Source: Isoetes taiwanensis (taxonomy: Eukaryota; Streptophyta; Lycopodiopsida; Isoetales; Isoetaceae). Taken from it: a stretch of 64,000 bases of DNA. Position 1 is the first letter of the stretch. Each line of letters opens with the position of its first letter. This document shows positions 47,605-60,079 of the stretch, one piece after another. Below the pieces are notes generated by a model. The model worked only from the letters and a program-made list of their open reading frames with translations, did not search any database and was not told the DNA's origin. A program made the translations under genes and the position numbers. Where the stretch lies: the NCBI GenBank assembly GCA_021234155.1, contig JAJEKV010000021.1, positions 17,903,710-17,967,709 on the forward strand, written 5' to 3'.

Positions 47605-50600
47605 GTCAAGGTTTTGATGTTTCAATTTTGATGTCCATAGGTTTATCTCACAACCAAAGTACCCCCTTGAGACTGGAGCTTCAGGGGTATATTCACACCT
47701 GCATCTATAATTCCAATACAGGCATTTTTTTCTTGATGTATTTGTGTAATCTATTTTACCTTGCTCTGTAATCTGACAAGTAAATTGACACGTAACAGAA
47801 GATCAAGGTATAAATTACAAGGGGCCTAGTCAACTATGTTCAAACCAGTTCGATGAGTGGTGCCAGTTATGTTACTTCCCAGGAAAGATAAATCTACCAT
47901 GAAGATTGAAACAGCGTTCAAGGGGCTAACTAATTGGATGGTTGAATGTTCAACATTGTATAAGGAGGAGAAAAGGGGAACATTTCTAACATCTAACTCT
48001 TCGCTCACTTAGAGCATTCAATTAAAGATTCAGTGCTACGTCTGCACGCAATAAGTACTTCACACAGGACTGCTCTTTCTCCAAAGCAAGATATTTCCAC
48101 ACCATGCCAATCACATGTTTCAAAGTGACACAATTCATCAAGTACACTAAGTGTAGAACAGTGCACTCTGTTGAAGCATTATAGGACATATATAGGGGGT
48201 TCAGTTTCCACAGATTGAATGTTTTCATCACATTTGAAATTTACACAAATCTTAGACATTTGCGCTGCCCTTAATATCAAAGGTCTAGAACCAAAGAAAT
48301 GTTTGCGGCGGCCGTTCTTGTAACTTATAATATCAATTGCAACAACTTTCTTGTAACTTATATTATTAATTGCATGTGGAACTTCTGCATACATTAGGCT
48401 TGGTTCGCAGGGTTTCGCGGAACTCTTGTAACCTAGCATTATCTTCTTATCATGATACGAAGATAAATTCAATTGTCAAAATCAGTAAGCAACTCAAAGA
48501 GAGCAACACAGAAAGAAAACCCACATCTAGGCATCTGCACTATAACCACATCAGAGTACAACACATACTAAAAAAAGCCACATCTGGGCGTCTCCACTAT
48601 AACCACATCAGAGTACAACACATACTCATCAAAGTACAAAACTGATCACACTAAACCAGAATACAATGTTTGCTGATGATCAATGAAACCATTATGAGGA
48701 TTAAAAAACCTCGCTCTTTCTGGTTTTTGAGGAAAAACCCTGACCATAATGGTGACACTAATCCATAGAGATCTAAATCGTGACATTATAGAGATCTAAA
48801 CCCTGACCATAATAGTGACACTAACCCATAGGTACAACAACAGCTGAACAAATTTGATCAAGATGAAACGTGCAAATACATGCTCTTCTTCACAAATAGG
48901 CAAGTCGAAAACCTTCGAATTATACTCCAACATGGCAGATTATGACTGGGGAGTCTTCCGAATCAAAACGTAGAATGACCTCTTCAGTTTTTGCTTATGG
49001 TTATGCCATCATAAGGTTATGCCATCGCAAGTTGCCATCTTTGGCATGTGGACTGGAAATATAGCCAACCCAGAGCCAACCAAGCTTGAAGATTTTCAAC
49101 TGCCACAGTTCATGTGCCCCGGATTGACGTCTTTTGGATTGTTGCTTTCTTTTTCCCTCTGTTCGAGCTTGCCACCTGTTTGCCCCAACTTACTGCCTGT
49201 TTTTGGAGATGCCCAAGTTTGCAATGCATGGTGAAAGGATTAAGGTTTTCCAAATGTCCTTAAAATTGTCTCAAAAGAGAGAGAACAAAGCGAACACAAA
49301 AATAGAAGGGTGTTTAGAAAGAGAATAGAGAGAAAAAAAGAGCGAAGTGAAGGCTGCAGGAAAGCTGCTACTATAGATGAAAAACATCACCGCCTTTGCT
49401 TATTTGCCTCCATTCTGCTTTCTACCTGAAAAAAAAACACCTGGTATCAAGCAATGCCGGAATAATAAGTATATATATGCCAGCAAGCTCCAGTAAGATA
49501 CCGAGTTTCCATCTTTCTAAAAAATTGAAGTTTCAATCTAGCACCACTCCTTTAAAAACAGTGTGAACGGAGAAAAAAAATTGCGGCATGGAGATGTGAG
49601 GTTTTCCTTAAGCTAGTGAGTTATTAGGGGTGGCCACATGCGACAATGTTGCACCCCTTTCATATATCTCTACCATATACCGATTTTATACTAGAGGGGT
49701 TCTTACCCCGTTACCTCCGGTGGAGCTTAACTACGGTTAGAACAGGCAGATCAGAGGGAATTTGTCAGACCTGATGTGTGGAGACTAGAGTTTGCACAAT
49801 AGCATCGGAATAAAGGGCAGAACACATTGCGGTTGCTTGAAAACAAAATTGCTGAAGATTTTTGGATCTTTTCATTCAAATTCACTATTTTGTTGCAGAA
49901 TTGTTCTTAACAATCAGTTGGATGCATAAAATAATGTCAAACTTCCAAGAACAAGAGGTATTTATCATAAAAATTCTTGCTGTTCAATCTTGCACCTATA
50001 TTTGTGTTGGCAGCAAATAAAACTGTATCTTATAGAAATGTATCTGTTTCTAAGCATATTAAGCATCTGTTTTTTATTTGGATCTGTTTCTGAGCAGGGA
50101 TACAAGCTTCTATATGTGAGCTCCAATTCTATGCAACAATTGGATGGCCAAAATGGCATGGGAGATGTCTAAATTATTGAGGTAGGTGTGAAATCCTCTT
50201 CAATGCTCTTCACTTTTTTGAATGTAACATAATTGGGGATTTTAGCTTCTGATGTACCATTAGATTGTTTAGTTTCAATAGATTGAATATATAAACTACT
50301 AATTTCTTGAAGGAACAACTTGCAAATCCACAAGAGAGGCTGCCAAGCATGGAATAAAATAATGGCTAAGGTTAGCCAAATGGCTATTTTGTAGCAGTTT
50401 TGCCAAGAAAAACGGCTAAAGTAAATGGAAAAAATGCCCCTAAAAAAAGAAAATTTTAGCCCAATTTTTTGCCGCCCAAGTGAGTTTTTAGGTTGAATAG
50501 CCAAACCTTTACCTCCAGACATTTCCATCAGGATATCGATTAGCTAAACCTAAGATAGAGTGGGCTTGGAAAAGTGGATAGATTAGCCCGAAATTCAACA

Positions 50601-51046
50601 TCAGTGTATGTACTAACGTTAAGGAATTTCAAATACAGTTTATATTTTTCTTTTTCTTTTCCACTTTCTTTCTTGTTCCAAGTACAAAGTTGAAGCATTA
50701 GAGGAAAAGGAACAATGTAGTCCCTTTTTTTTTTAGGTTTTTGAACATATTCATATATGCTTATGTCTTGATTATGTATTTACAATAAATTCAATGTCGT
50801 TGCCAAAATGCTTGGATTTATTTGAATTACTATAGCAGGATGACTAATATTTGCCTTTCTATTTTGTGAAAGTTTAGCCAAAGCAAGAAATTGTGATGGA
50901 GAAAACCCATTTAATTTAGACATGTGTTAGAAACCTCTAGCCCCAATTTGAAGGTAGTTTAGCTAAACCTATTTTGGCTACATTATAAATCTTTCACATG
51001 TTTCACATCAAAGCTTACAGTTTTGTTTGCTTCAGCAAAGGGCCAA
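47605..51046. other. Intergenic, with two small tandem duplications
   Basis: No gene is recognised. A 57-bp unit (CACATCTRGGCRTCTSCAC...) is repeated at 48522 and 48579, and a 63-bp unit (AAACCCTGACCATAATRGTG...) at 48735 and 48798. Short open frames are unsupported. Confidence 0.6.
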
Positions 51047-52772
51047 AGGTATTGGAATGTGGGAAAGGAGATGACATTCATCAAGCTGTACAATAATTTC
51101 TTTCGTACTAATGAGAAGAGTCATTTATCGAACAAACAATGAGTGTTTCTCATGATCTTGCCAAGGCATATGGCGTGGATTTAACTGCCAAACAATTAAG
51201 GGCCAAAATGGAGAAGTTGAAGACGAGGTACAAACGATTGAAAGAGCAAGCTTTTAAAACTGGATCTGCTGCAACAAACTGCCCCCCTTATCAGCTGTTG
51301 GATGATCTGTTTTCAAGAGGTGAAACGTAGGTGTACTCGGTGGCATCGATGATCAGGGATAGGTTCTGTATGTACGAAATCTAAATTCCTGACGTATAAA
51401 GTTAAAAAATATGTATTTTTTTTTTGGAAAAAACGTATTTTACGTATTTTTTAATTGCCGGCTGGAAATTTTTTTTTGCATATGCGAAACCTTCTAAATT
51501 GCGTATGCGAAAGTTTTTTCGCGTATGCGAAACAGTGAAAATCGTGTACGCATTTTATACTATTTCGCGTACACAAAAAACTTTCGCGTACACGGTTTAG
51601 AAGATTTCGCATGCGTGAAATTCGAATTTCAAATTTCAAATTTGTACGCGAATTTTTTTCGCGTATATACTGTTTTGTGTGCGCGAAAAAGCTTATGCGT
51701 ACGTGGTTTAGAAGGTTTTGCGTATGTGAAATTCAAATTTCAAATTTGTACGCGAAAAAAAAAATCGCGTATGCGCTTTATACTTTTTTGCGCGAAACGG
51801 TATAAAGCGTGTATGCAATTTCCCCCCCTCCCTCCCCTGCCTTTTTTTTTCCGCGTACGTGGTTTTCACTATTTCATGTACGCGCTTTAGTTCTTTTTGC
51901 GTATGCAAAAATCTTCCGAAGTCGGAATTGTTTTTTATCGTATTGTTTACATATTATACGACAAATTTGTGCCGTATCATATGAATAATACGTATTGCAT
52001 ATAAAACGTACGGAGTATTGAACCTATCCCTGTCGATAATGGTCTCAGCCAAGGTTCCGTGCAAATAAATATCGAAGACGATGGTTTTACAGCAGATGAT
52101 GAGAGTTACATGCATGATCCACATATGCATGATGATTGCTACATGGATGACACACAGTGCATGAAGAGGACATTGAAGAGCTTATGCCTAACAACTTTGC
52201 TTACAGTAATAATATACATGAAAGTAACATTGAAGAGCATAACACCTTTTCTCCTCTCCCTCATGCTCGCCCATCCTCTACTTCAAGGAGAGCAAAGGCA
52301 TTTGTTGTAGACGATGAAGCAGTCGCTGCTGCTGCCAATGCAAGAAATCCTTGCGTCTTCAATGAGATTGAAGATCCCAAGTCTCCTGATAGCCCTCGAG
52401 ATCAAGCATGTAAAGGTGCTGGAGTGAAGGGCAAGAAGAATGCAAGGAAGAGGAAGATCAAGACTACTGAAGCTGACATGGCAGAAGCTATAAAATCTAT
52501 GGTAGATGCTGATAACTCAAGATTTGAGAAGATAATCCTGTTTTGAAGTAGTTCCTTAAATTATGATTTTGCCTTCTCACATTTGTTCATTACAGAAAAT
52601 TGTATACGAGGAGACAATGGAACTTAAAAGAATGGAGCTGCAATTACAAATGTCACAGATGTTCACCTCAATGGTACAACAACATGCATTCAACGCCCAA
52701 CTAATAGCTAGTTTGATGCAATATCAAAGTACATTTGCAGCATTTCAAAAAATTGCTTTTCATTCTAACTAA
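51047..52772 (+). pseudogene. Second Myb/SANT-like gene, split by a hAT-type MITE
   Basis: Reading begins after acceptor-like TTGTTTGCTTCAG. RYWNVGKEMTFIKLYNNFF, then a frame break at about 51137, then SVSHDLAKAYGVDLTAKQLR and KMEKLKTRYKRLKEQAF form a Myb/SANT-like (trihelix) fold. After a TAG at 51328 (frame change) the frame GVLGGID meets the MITE at 51354-52032 and resumes as NGLSQGSVQINIEDDGF. An acidic region and a Lys-rich AGVKGKKNARKRKIKTTEAD segment follow. A short intron-like gap (about 52546-52594) leads to a helical tail, KIVYEETMELKRMELQLQMS, ending at 52770. Similar proteins partner Harbinger transposases or are domesticated host factors. Confidence 0.65.
51354..52032. mobile_element. 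679-bp hAT-type MITE with CGCGTACG-word arrays
   Basis: Perfect 13-bp ends CAGGGATAGGTTC / GAACCTATCCCTG, flanked by TCGATGAT (51346-51353) and TCGATAAT (52033-52040), an 8-bp duplication with one mismatch. CAGGG ends and 8-bp duplications indicate hAT. The interior (51470-51910) holds nearly twenty variants of TTCGCGTAYGCGAAA in both orientations in an A/T background, so it can fold extensively and is unusually CpG-rich. Confidence 0.85.
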
Positions 52773-53945
52773 ATTAACCTGTCCTTTTGCTATAAGTAGG
52801 TCCAAGATAAATAGATCCAAGATAAACAGGTCCAAGATTAACTTGTCCTTTTGCTGTAAACAAGTCCAAGATAATTGTAGGAGAAGATGCTGGAATAAAC
52901 AATAATAAAGCTTATTGTATCAGACTAAAGCTGGAATATTCTAATTATTATTCTAGCTAAAGCTTTCTTTTATGCACTGACAATGGCTAAAATTTTATCA
53001 AGGCCATAACTTGAGATATATTCTGTAGTTTAAATGCTGGTTAAGGCTTATACCATTACCACAACCATGTTGCTATTGTCGGCAGTGCAACCTTGAAATC
53101 AGAAAACTTGTAAGCCTTGTATTGTTAATACTAGACAGGCTTGTACTCTTAATCCACTTACAGAATATGTTAAGACTTATAGAATAGAATAGAATAGAAT
53201 AGAATAGAATAGAATAGAATAGAAATTATTCTATGACATATTTAACAAAATTTAGACTTATTCAAATCTAATAAGGATACTTCAAAGATGTCATGATAAG
53301 ATGTATTTTTAACTCCTATTGATTTTAATAATTTGTTCAACTCATTATTAGATCAAAAGTATGATAGTTACTAAAGTATAAAATTACTTTCTGATCTAAA
53401 TTTTCACTTTAATTATTTAAAACTAAACTTTTATTTCAGTTAAACTCTGTGTGATTAAAATGTTATTTTTTAAAATTATTAAAAGAAGAAAATTTTAGAT
53501 TGAAATTAATTAAATGATTGCATTTATAATTTAATTAAAAAAAATTATCATTAATTAATTTCAATATATTTTATCTCATCAATAATAAATTGTTTAATAG
53601 CTATTATTAAACTATTAACTTTATCGTTTAATTAATTTCAACTTAAAACTTTTCTTAAAGAGTTTTTAAAAGTGTAAAAATTTATAAATTATGAAATTCT
53701 AATAATAGTTTTTAAGTCAATCGCTTTTCAACCCATCAGATTTCATTTATAAATAGGATGATTGCCAAATTTTAAATTTGTGAAATCATTGAAAGTTAAA
53801 ATTTTATATTCTTGAAATGTTCAATTTTAAATGGATACAAGTGAAAATTACTTCGAAAAGCCATTTTATTTTTTGATAACCATTACAATTTTAATTTAAA
53901 GATTAAACTTTTAAAGTCTTGTAACACCTATCATTTTATATGCTA
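52773..53945. other. AT-rich non-coding with (AGAAT)n
   Basis: (AGAAT)n of about nine units at 53180-53224. The rest, especially 53400-53900, is very AT-rich with no coding signal. Confidence 0.7.
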
Positions 53946-54175
53946 GCAAGGTTTGGGGGCCTTCATTATGTAGGTCTAAATGGCTGGAACTTGAATCTAT
54001 CCAGAAGACTTGACTGCACATGACCTTAAAGGTGAAGAGAGCAGTCCCTTATGAAGTGATGCTATATGATAGCGGCTCATATCCGCTGGAAATTCACTCC
54101 ATGAGCAATGTCTTGAGATACTTGGATCAAAAGAAGAGAGTAAATGATGAATCTCTGATATGCTTGACTCTTAAT
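53946..54175 (+). pseudogene. Internal fragment of a LINE ORF2
   Basis: Across one frame change, ARFGGLHYV-type sequence and ESIQKT are followed by LKVKRAVPYEVMLYDSGSYP and LEIHSMSNVLRYLDQKK. This parallels the post-YADD region of the LINE array (EVWGPGLS...IQKKFL...GVKMQTPYQMMLAETGLYELEIEALLQ). It is a short relic, cut on the right by the gypsy 2 LTR. Confidence 0.6.
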
Positions 54176-55814
54176 TGTGACGGTCCAGGGGAATATACGC
54201 CATAAATACGTATATTCCTGGATCCGTCACCATACAAGTCTATCTTCATAGCCTTGTATACCATAGATTGTGGCACTAGGGGGCATGGCTAAGTTATTCT
54301 CATAACTTAGCCAACCATAGGTTAAGCCATTATCCACGTGGCCTTAACCTATTGGGGCACCGCCACACAGGACTCACCCGATTGGTGCCACGTGGCATCC
54401 TAGGTGGACCTAACTTATATAGGCATAAACCCTAACCCTAGACCTCTTTCCAGCCCTAGCACCCAGAGACTCACCTACTTGTTCGAAACCCCGTTTCGAA
54501 CATCGTTCGTTAATGGCATAGGTGCAAAGCGGCCAAAGGCCGAGGTAGACCCGTTCTTGGAGTAGGAACGGCAGACTTGTGAGTCGAAGACCATGGAGGC
54601 CCCTGACGGGAGGGAGAGCATCGGGAGCGGTATGTAGGATAGTAGTTGTGATAGCTCATCTGGGATTAGCATTCCAGGTGTGCTAGTATTTTGTATCTAG
54701 AGTAGAGCCATCCTAGAACCCATATTCAACATCTTGAACCCTAATCAAGGAACCCTAACTATTAGTTAGTTGTATGATTAGGTTAAGATTTTCTTCTTAT
54801 GATTATTCTCATGATGTGATGACTATGTGATGATGGTTGATCATGTTTGCTCCTCTTGTATTGGGAAGGGGGGTAGAGACCTAGAGCCATATGTAGTATG
54901 CTCCTAGAGTAGATCCCTTAGTTCCTATTAGTTGCGGCTTTGTGCATAGGAGCCCACCGTGCTATTGAGGCTATGATATGACTCAAAGACTGCATAACGG
55001 GGCTAGAGGGAAAGTGGAGGGAGGATCCCCTGTCGAGTGGGGGCGGGGGATCCCATAGTGGGCTAGGCCTATGGCCTGGTCACTTGTGTGTGGGCGAGCA
55101 TGGGTCCGACACCCCCCGGGCAATGGTGTTGCCACGCCTCCGAGAGCCGCAAGTGCTTGGCTTGGCTCTCGCTTTGGGGGTTTCGGGTGCGGATCGTGTG
55201 TCGCCACGCGATTCTCTAGCCGCCCACGGCACCTCTAGACCACAGGAGGGGAGATGCAACCCTTCTGCCTCATCCGGACGGGGAGATGCAACACGGAGTA
55301 GTCCCGATGGGTGATGCCATGGGATTGCGTGATCCGGGAAGGCTAGAGTCCTGTCGAGCCCGATCTAGCCCATCCGCAAAGTATGCACAGGAGGGGCGGA
55401 TGGAGTGGTCAACCCTAGCCATTGTTCTATGCCAGCCCTCACCATTGCCATGACTCGGTGTCGCTCTATCTTGAGGCCTAGCGGTCGGTCATCCTCCCTT
55501 ACAGTCCGAGCGGGGGTAGGAGCTCTCATGTTTTATGGTTCGTGATTATCATCTTTGCCTTGGTTTATGTGTGATGCACTACCCTTCGAGGTAGTATTTG
55601 TATATGTTGATGCTAGTTCTGACGTGTTATCGCTTCCGCTGTTATAGGAGCCCATAGGGGAAGGGCGCGCAAGACACCTTCGTGTTCCCTTCCCGCACTA
55701 AGAGTCACCTCAGAGTGCGGGGTAGACGAAGGGCCCATGCGGTTGTTGAGCCGGATGGGGGATTTCCTGCCGAGTGTACGGCCGGGCGCCGTATGTTTAG
55801 CAGGGAGCGTCACA
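54176..55814 (+). repeat. Left LTR of gypsy 2
   Basis: Starts TGTGACGGTCCAGG and ends GGAGCGTCACA. The first 55 bp fold as an imperfect 22-bp hairpin (54177-54199 with 54209-54230). A TATA-like CTTATATAGG lies near 54413, followed by AAACCCTAACCCTAG. No coding signal. Confidence 0.8.
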
Positions 55815-55815
55815 A

Positions 55816-55827
55816 TGGTATCAGAGC
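55816..55827 (+). other. Primer binding site of gypsy 2
   Basis: TGGTATCAGAGC, initiator-Met tRNA type, one base after the LTR end. Confidence 0.9.
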
Positions 55828-55935
55828 GATGTTCTTGGTTGACCAAGAACTAGCACTGACCATAACCATGAAGTAGTCTAACGGGCCTATAGGGATGTGG
55901 AATAAACATTTCCACCATCGAACCGCGAAAATGGG

Positions 55936-55971
55936 AAAAAAAAAAAAAAAAAAAAAAAAAATTCTCCTAGG
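55936..55971. repeat. Poly(A) run of 36 bases
   Basis: Uninterrupted A run 120 bp inside the element, upstream of the histone-like remnant. It could mark the 3' end of an inserted sequence or be simple slippage. Confidence 0.9.
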
Positions 55972-56404
55972 TAGTGGGTCAGGAATTAGGCTAAGTGTTA
56001 GACGAAGATTTGAGGGAGGCAAACGAATCTTCTAGTAAATTTGGAGTGAAAATTATGCATCTGCATCAAATTTCACCTAAAATGGGTCGAAGAATCATGC
56101 CAATCGGAGGCCCAGATGAAAAATGGCGCAAATTCATAAATTGCACTTCGAACCATTAGGAAAATTCAAAAATTTGAAGATAATATCAATTAATATAGGT
56201 TAATATATACATTAATAGTTAAATAATTAATTAAATATCTCGTAATTAATAAGGGGGGGCTAATAAATAGGGGTAATTATGGTAGGAGAATATTCCCAGG
56301 GACCCTCCTTTTTAAATATCGACACCTCATTTTCTCTCCAACCCTTCACCTCCAACCTTCTCTTGCCCTGACCCTTAGGTCACCCATTTTACGAACCATA
56401 AGAT

Positions 56405-57499
56405 ATGGCTCGCGACCAAACAAACTTACTGTGAAGCCTCGAACAAGACCCCACCCTCTCCATGGCGCAGGTAAAGTGCAGGCTTACATGTGAAGAAGAT
56501 CCCGAGCACCTCCACCCAAGAAAGGGGAAGAGGAGCTTCCCCACCAAGAAAAGAAGAAGAAGCAGCAGAAATAAGCCTCATACCATGACGCCGAGGAGAG
56601 TCCCAGCAAGCCTGGGCCTGCAGGCACTCCAGAGGACCGGGCGAAGTCTCGCTTATTTCTGACTTCTGACACCGAGGTGGAAGAAGAAGGGAGGAGCAAA
56701 AGCAGCTGTGTGGAGGGAAGCTGGGCCTTCAAAGGCCCAAGAAGAAGGGAAAGGAAAAAGTAGCAGAGTGGGTCGGAGGAGAGGGCCGCCAGAAGAAGCT
56801 GAGCGGAGAGGGAGCCGAGGGAGGAGGAGAGGCGGACGAAGAGAAGGAACGGCCTCGGGCCGGACCGGGTTTATTCAAGAGCCCCGCCGTAAGAGGAGCC
56901 GCAGTGGAAGAGGAAGAGGAGGAGGAGGTGCGGCGGGACGCTGCGAGGCCACCCTACCTAAGTGGTGGAACCACCCAAGGTGGTGAAGAAACAAAAGGTA
57001 GGGGAGCGGGCATTCTGGCTACCGCAGCAGGGACCGGAGTTCAAAAGGAAGATGGTGGCATACAAGGAGTACCTTCGTGTTGGGACGAGGTACAATGAGT
57101 GGTATTGCCAAGAGGAGGTGGCCTTGGCGTCGTGGTGGGCGGCAGGCCAAAAGAAGAACCAGCCCAAGCCACCCCCACCTAGGGGAAAAACCCAAGAGGG
57201 TTCACCACGGGCCTAACAGCACATACGCCGGGGTGTTTAGGGAGATTCCGGCACTTCGGATGTGCACTAATCTCGATAAGGAAGGCTCCCTTGGCGTCTC
57301 CTTAGGGAGGTTTTGCGCCGATTCCGGGACCGGATTACGTGGTAACCCCTCTAATGACCGGGCTACGCAAGAGGCCTCCGGTAGTAGCTGGTGCAGCTCT
57401 TGAGGAAGGGAACCTTCAAGGCTATCCATGCTAAGAGAGTTACCCTTATGCCTAAGGATATCCACTTAGCACGGAGGATCCGCAGGGAGAGGCCCTAGG
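56405..57499 (+). pseudogene. Histone H3-like coding remnant with long N-terminal tail
   Basis: The last 26 residues before TAG 57497, [20 protein letters not shown] then IRRERP, match the H3 C terminus ([22 protein letters not shown]). Upstream, [10 protein letters not shown] fits the H3 segment before it. In other frames QEAS, TGLR, and GVFREI...MCTNL follow the H3 order back to the alpha-N helix, with the spacing between the D-F-like site and QEAS conserved at 14 residues. At 56405 ATG GCT CGC, followed after one extra base by codons for T-K-Q-T, resembles the H3 start. Between them lie about 800 bp of Lys/Arg/Glu-rich reading, longer than any ordinary H3 tail; an intron (GTAAAG at 56469) is possible. 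Multiple frameshifts make this copy non-functional. Confidence 0.7.
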
Positions 57500-60060
57500 C
57501 CTCAAATTTTGTAAAATTTTGTAGAAGGATTAAAATTTTCATGTAATTGTGTTCTTATTAATATAAAAGTCATTTTCCCTCTGTAAATTAGAAAAATGTT
57601 CTATGCTTGAAATATAGAAAATAGAACCCAATTGTGGTAGAATTCTTCATAGCATATATAGAAACACCCCAGAAATCATGACTACAACAAAATTTTGGCA
57701 AAAAATCATCAAAATGCAAAAAGGGGGGGCCGGTCGGGTGAGACCGCGCCAATGGCCTCTAGCGGCCCCGGACGACGCTGGCGTTCCTTTTGCTGGATTC
57801 ACCCGCCTACCCCCAAAATCTTGCTTTTAGATGTCAGTTTTGCTCAAAATAAGTTGCTAGTTAGGTTAGAATTGGCCGAATTAGCCATATTAGCATCTTC
57901 AAATTCCCTAAAATGACCAAAAATTGGCCCAAAACAGGCCAACCGGTGAGAGCAGCGCCAAGCGCTCTTTGCGTCATGACGCTGGAGGCCATCCTTGGCG
58001 GATTCACGGGTGGGGCCATCTTTGGCCCAAATTAGCCAAATTTGATCCAACAAATTGCCATGTAGTGTTTCTTGCTTTGTTTTGCTTAAGTTTGCACTTC
58101 ATGGTAGTTCATTTGGACACCCAGAGCCATAGAACCAAGGTCGCCTTAGGTAAGCACCTTTTTGCACAAACCCCGAGGTCAATCATAGTCTATAAAAATA
58201 GGTCTCATTTGCCATTTTTCTTCCTACAAAACTGCTCCCAGCCCCTTAGGCGATTTTCTGACCCTCCACTGATCTTTGCAAGCCATTTTCTACACCCTTT
58301 CCTGCTCAATGGGCAAAGAACTTTGAGAGATGGTACAATCGCCAGCCATATCCATGTGCTTCCGGTAGATCAAGCCTTCTCGTGTTTGATCACTTGTTTG
58401 ATCTTTCACGCAACTTTGACTAGAACACCCTACTACACGGACATTATGTGCCAATATGACCAGCCGAGGTCCTCGCCTTGGGAAGTTAGGATCGCCTCCT
58501 AGGGGGGAGGGAATTGGGTTTCCTTGAGACACTTACCCAAGCCTTAGGTCGAGAGTGGCGGGATCCGAGAGGCAAGAAGCAGCTATGGGATAGGACTAGG
58601 ACCATGCCCGATTACATGACCTGCGGACATAATAGGCATAGGTACCTTTCATTTCATGACCCTTGCCCTCTTCATGCATTATAAGTCAATCAACAAAGTA
58701 GGGGAACCCTCTGCTCAGGCCTTAGACTTAGCGCCACTTGATACCGTAGAGGGCCCGGGATCAAATCACGAATATAGAGTCCTCCGCCTACGAATATTAC
58801 GGCGCGGCGCCGGGCGCACCATCTCTACGCATCCATGAAGACTACGGCGGCTAGGGGGCGCAGAACCTTAATGGGAGAGCGGGGAGGCAACAAGAATGCG
58901 GAGATATCGCGCCGAGGCATGACGGCGACGCGGAGAACAGCTACCCGATCCACCCGGTCGGCATCACGGCCTTGTCGCCGATAGTCATCGACGGGGAGGA
59001 GTACATTTTGCAAATGACATCCTCAATTTGTCCTACTGTCAGGAACAGGGTCTTCGAATCGACGAGCTCTTGGGTATGATAGCACACGGGAAGAGCACGG
59101 AGACATCATCGACTACTCATACGGGGAGATCCCAAGGGAGCCGGGGAGAGACACTCTTATCTTTGGGAGACAATGTCGGATATAGCGAGCCTATCGGCAG
59201 ATAAGGGAGATCTATCGACGCCTAGGAGCCTATCATCTCGGAGGAGGAGTTCAGCAGGTCTGAGCACACTCTACAAACCAGGGGAAGGGCCCAAGCTCAA
59301 GCCGACCCGGTTCGAGGGGGAGCATGAGGGAAGGGTCCAGCAGCATTAACTTGGACAACGCAACCAGCATGTGGAGGGATCATGAAGACCTTATAGCGGT
59401 GGATGCCTACGGCGAAGCAGCTCAAAGGAAGGGCACTGGATCGCGAGGCGTAGGGAAGGGCGCAAAGACGCCGGCTACTATCTTTCCACCCTCGGCCGAG
59501 GGGGGCAAATGATAGTCTTCCACAAGGAGTTCAGCCCAAGGGGGGAAGAATCCGTGGCACTTCTCATAGCGCTTCGGGCTTCGGGCAGCACTCGAAGATA
59601 TACGCCCATGCTGATCACATCATTCTTTTCAGCAGGCGCCAAGCGCTCCATTGCCTCGACTTTGCGAGGGCACCTGAGGGATGCAACACTTTCAGTGGTA
59701 GCAGCAACAGCACCAGAACTCCCGGAACCAGAGATGGCCCGAGCACTTGAAGGAAGATCAACGAGGAACATCTTGCGCAACCTCGGCAAAGGCCTCCGAT
59801 TCAGGGATGTCAAGAACTTCTTCAGGCTTTCGGGAGGCCACTGAATAGTTGTAAAATTTCTTAAGTTTGTGCTAAATGTTTCTTGTACCCATTGTGCTAA
59901 GATATATCTACTTTATCATGTAACCCTTATGTATTAATGACTATTAAGCTGGTTTGTCAATGTAAGGCTTTTTGTATGATTTCTTATAACTAAAGATAAT
60001 TCAATTTGCAAGTAAAATTGATCAACATCTAACCCAAATAAAATGTATTGATGATCAATC
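57500..60060. other. Unassigned leader region of gypsy 2
   Basis: No recognised domain. 57730-58020 contains two diverged copies of a GC-rich unit (…GTGAGA-CGCGCCAA…GCTGG…GGATTCAC). At 58920-59070 a frame reads IHPVGITALSPIVIDGEEYI, protein-like but unassigned. A 111-residue frame at 59509-59844 has a similar-length frame opposite it, so its coding status is doubtful. 59845-60060 is AT-rich. Confidence 0.4.
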
Positions 60061-60079
60061 CTTGCACAAAGGAACTCAA

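Noticed and set aside
50169-50528. 119-residue minus-strand frame with hydrophobic stretches
   Set aside because: No family resemblance, no ATG context support, lies in AT-rich intergenic DNA.
51525-51890. Open frames in the CGCGTACG-word array, 60-120 codons on both strands
   Set aside because: They lie inside a hAT-type MITE and follow from the repeated words.
59509-59844. 111-residue frame with an equally long frame opposite it
   Set aside because: No recognisable domain and mirror-image openness; GC-rich composition explains both. Left as unassigned leader.
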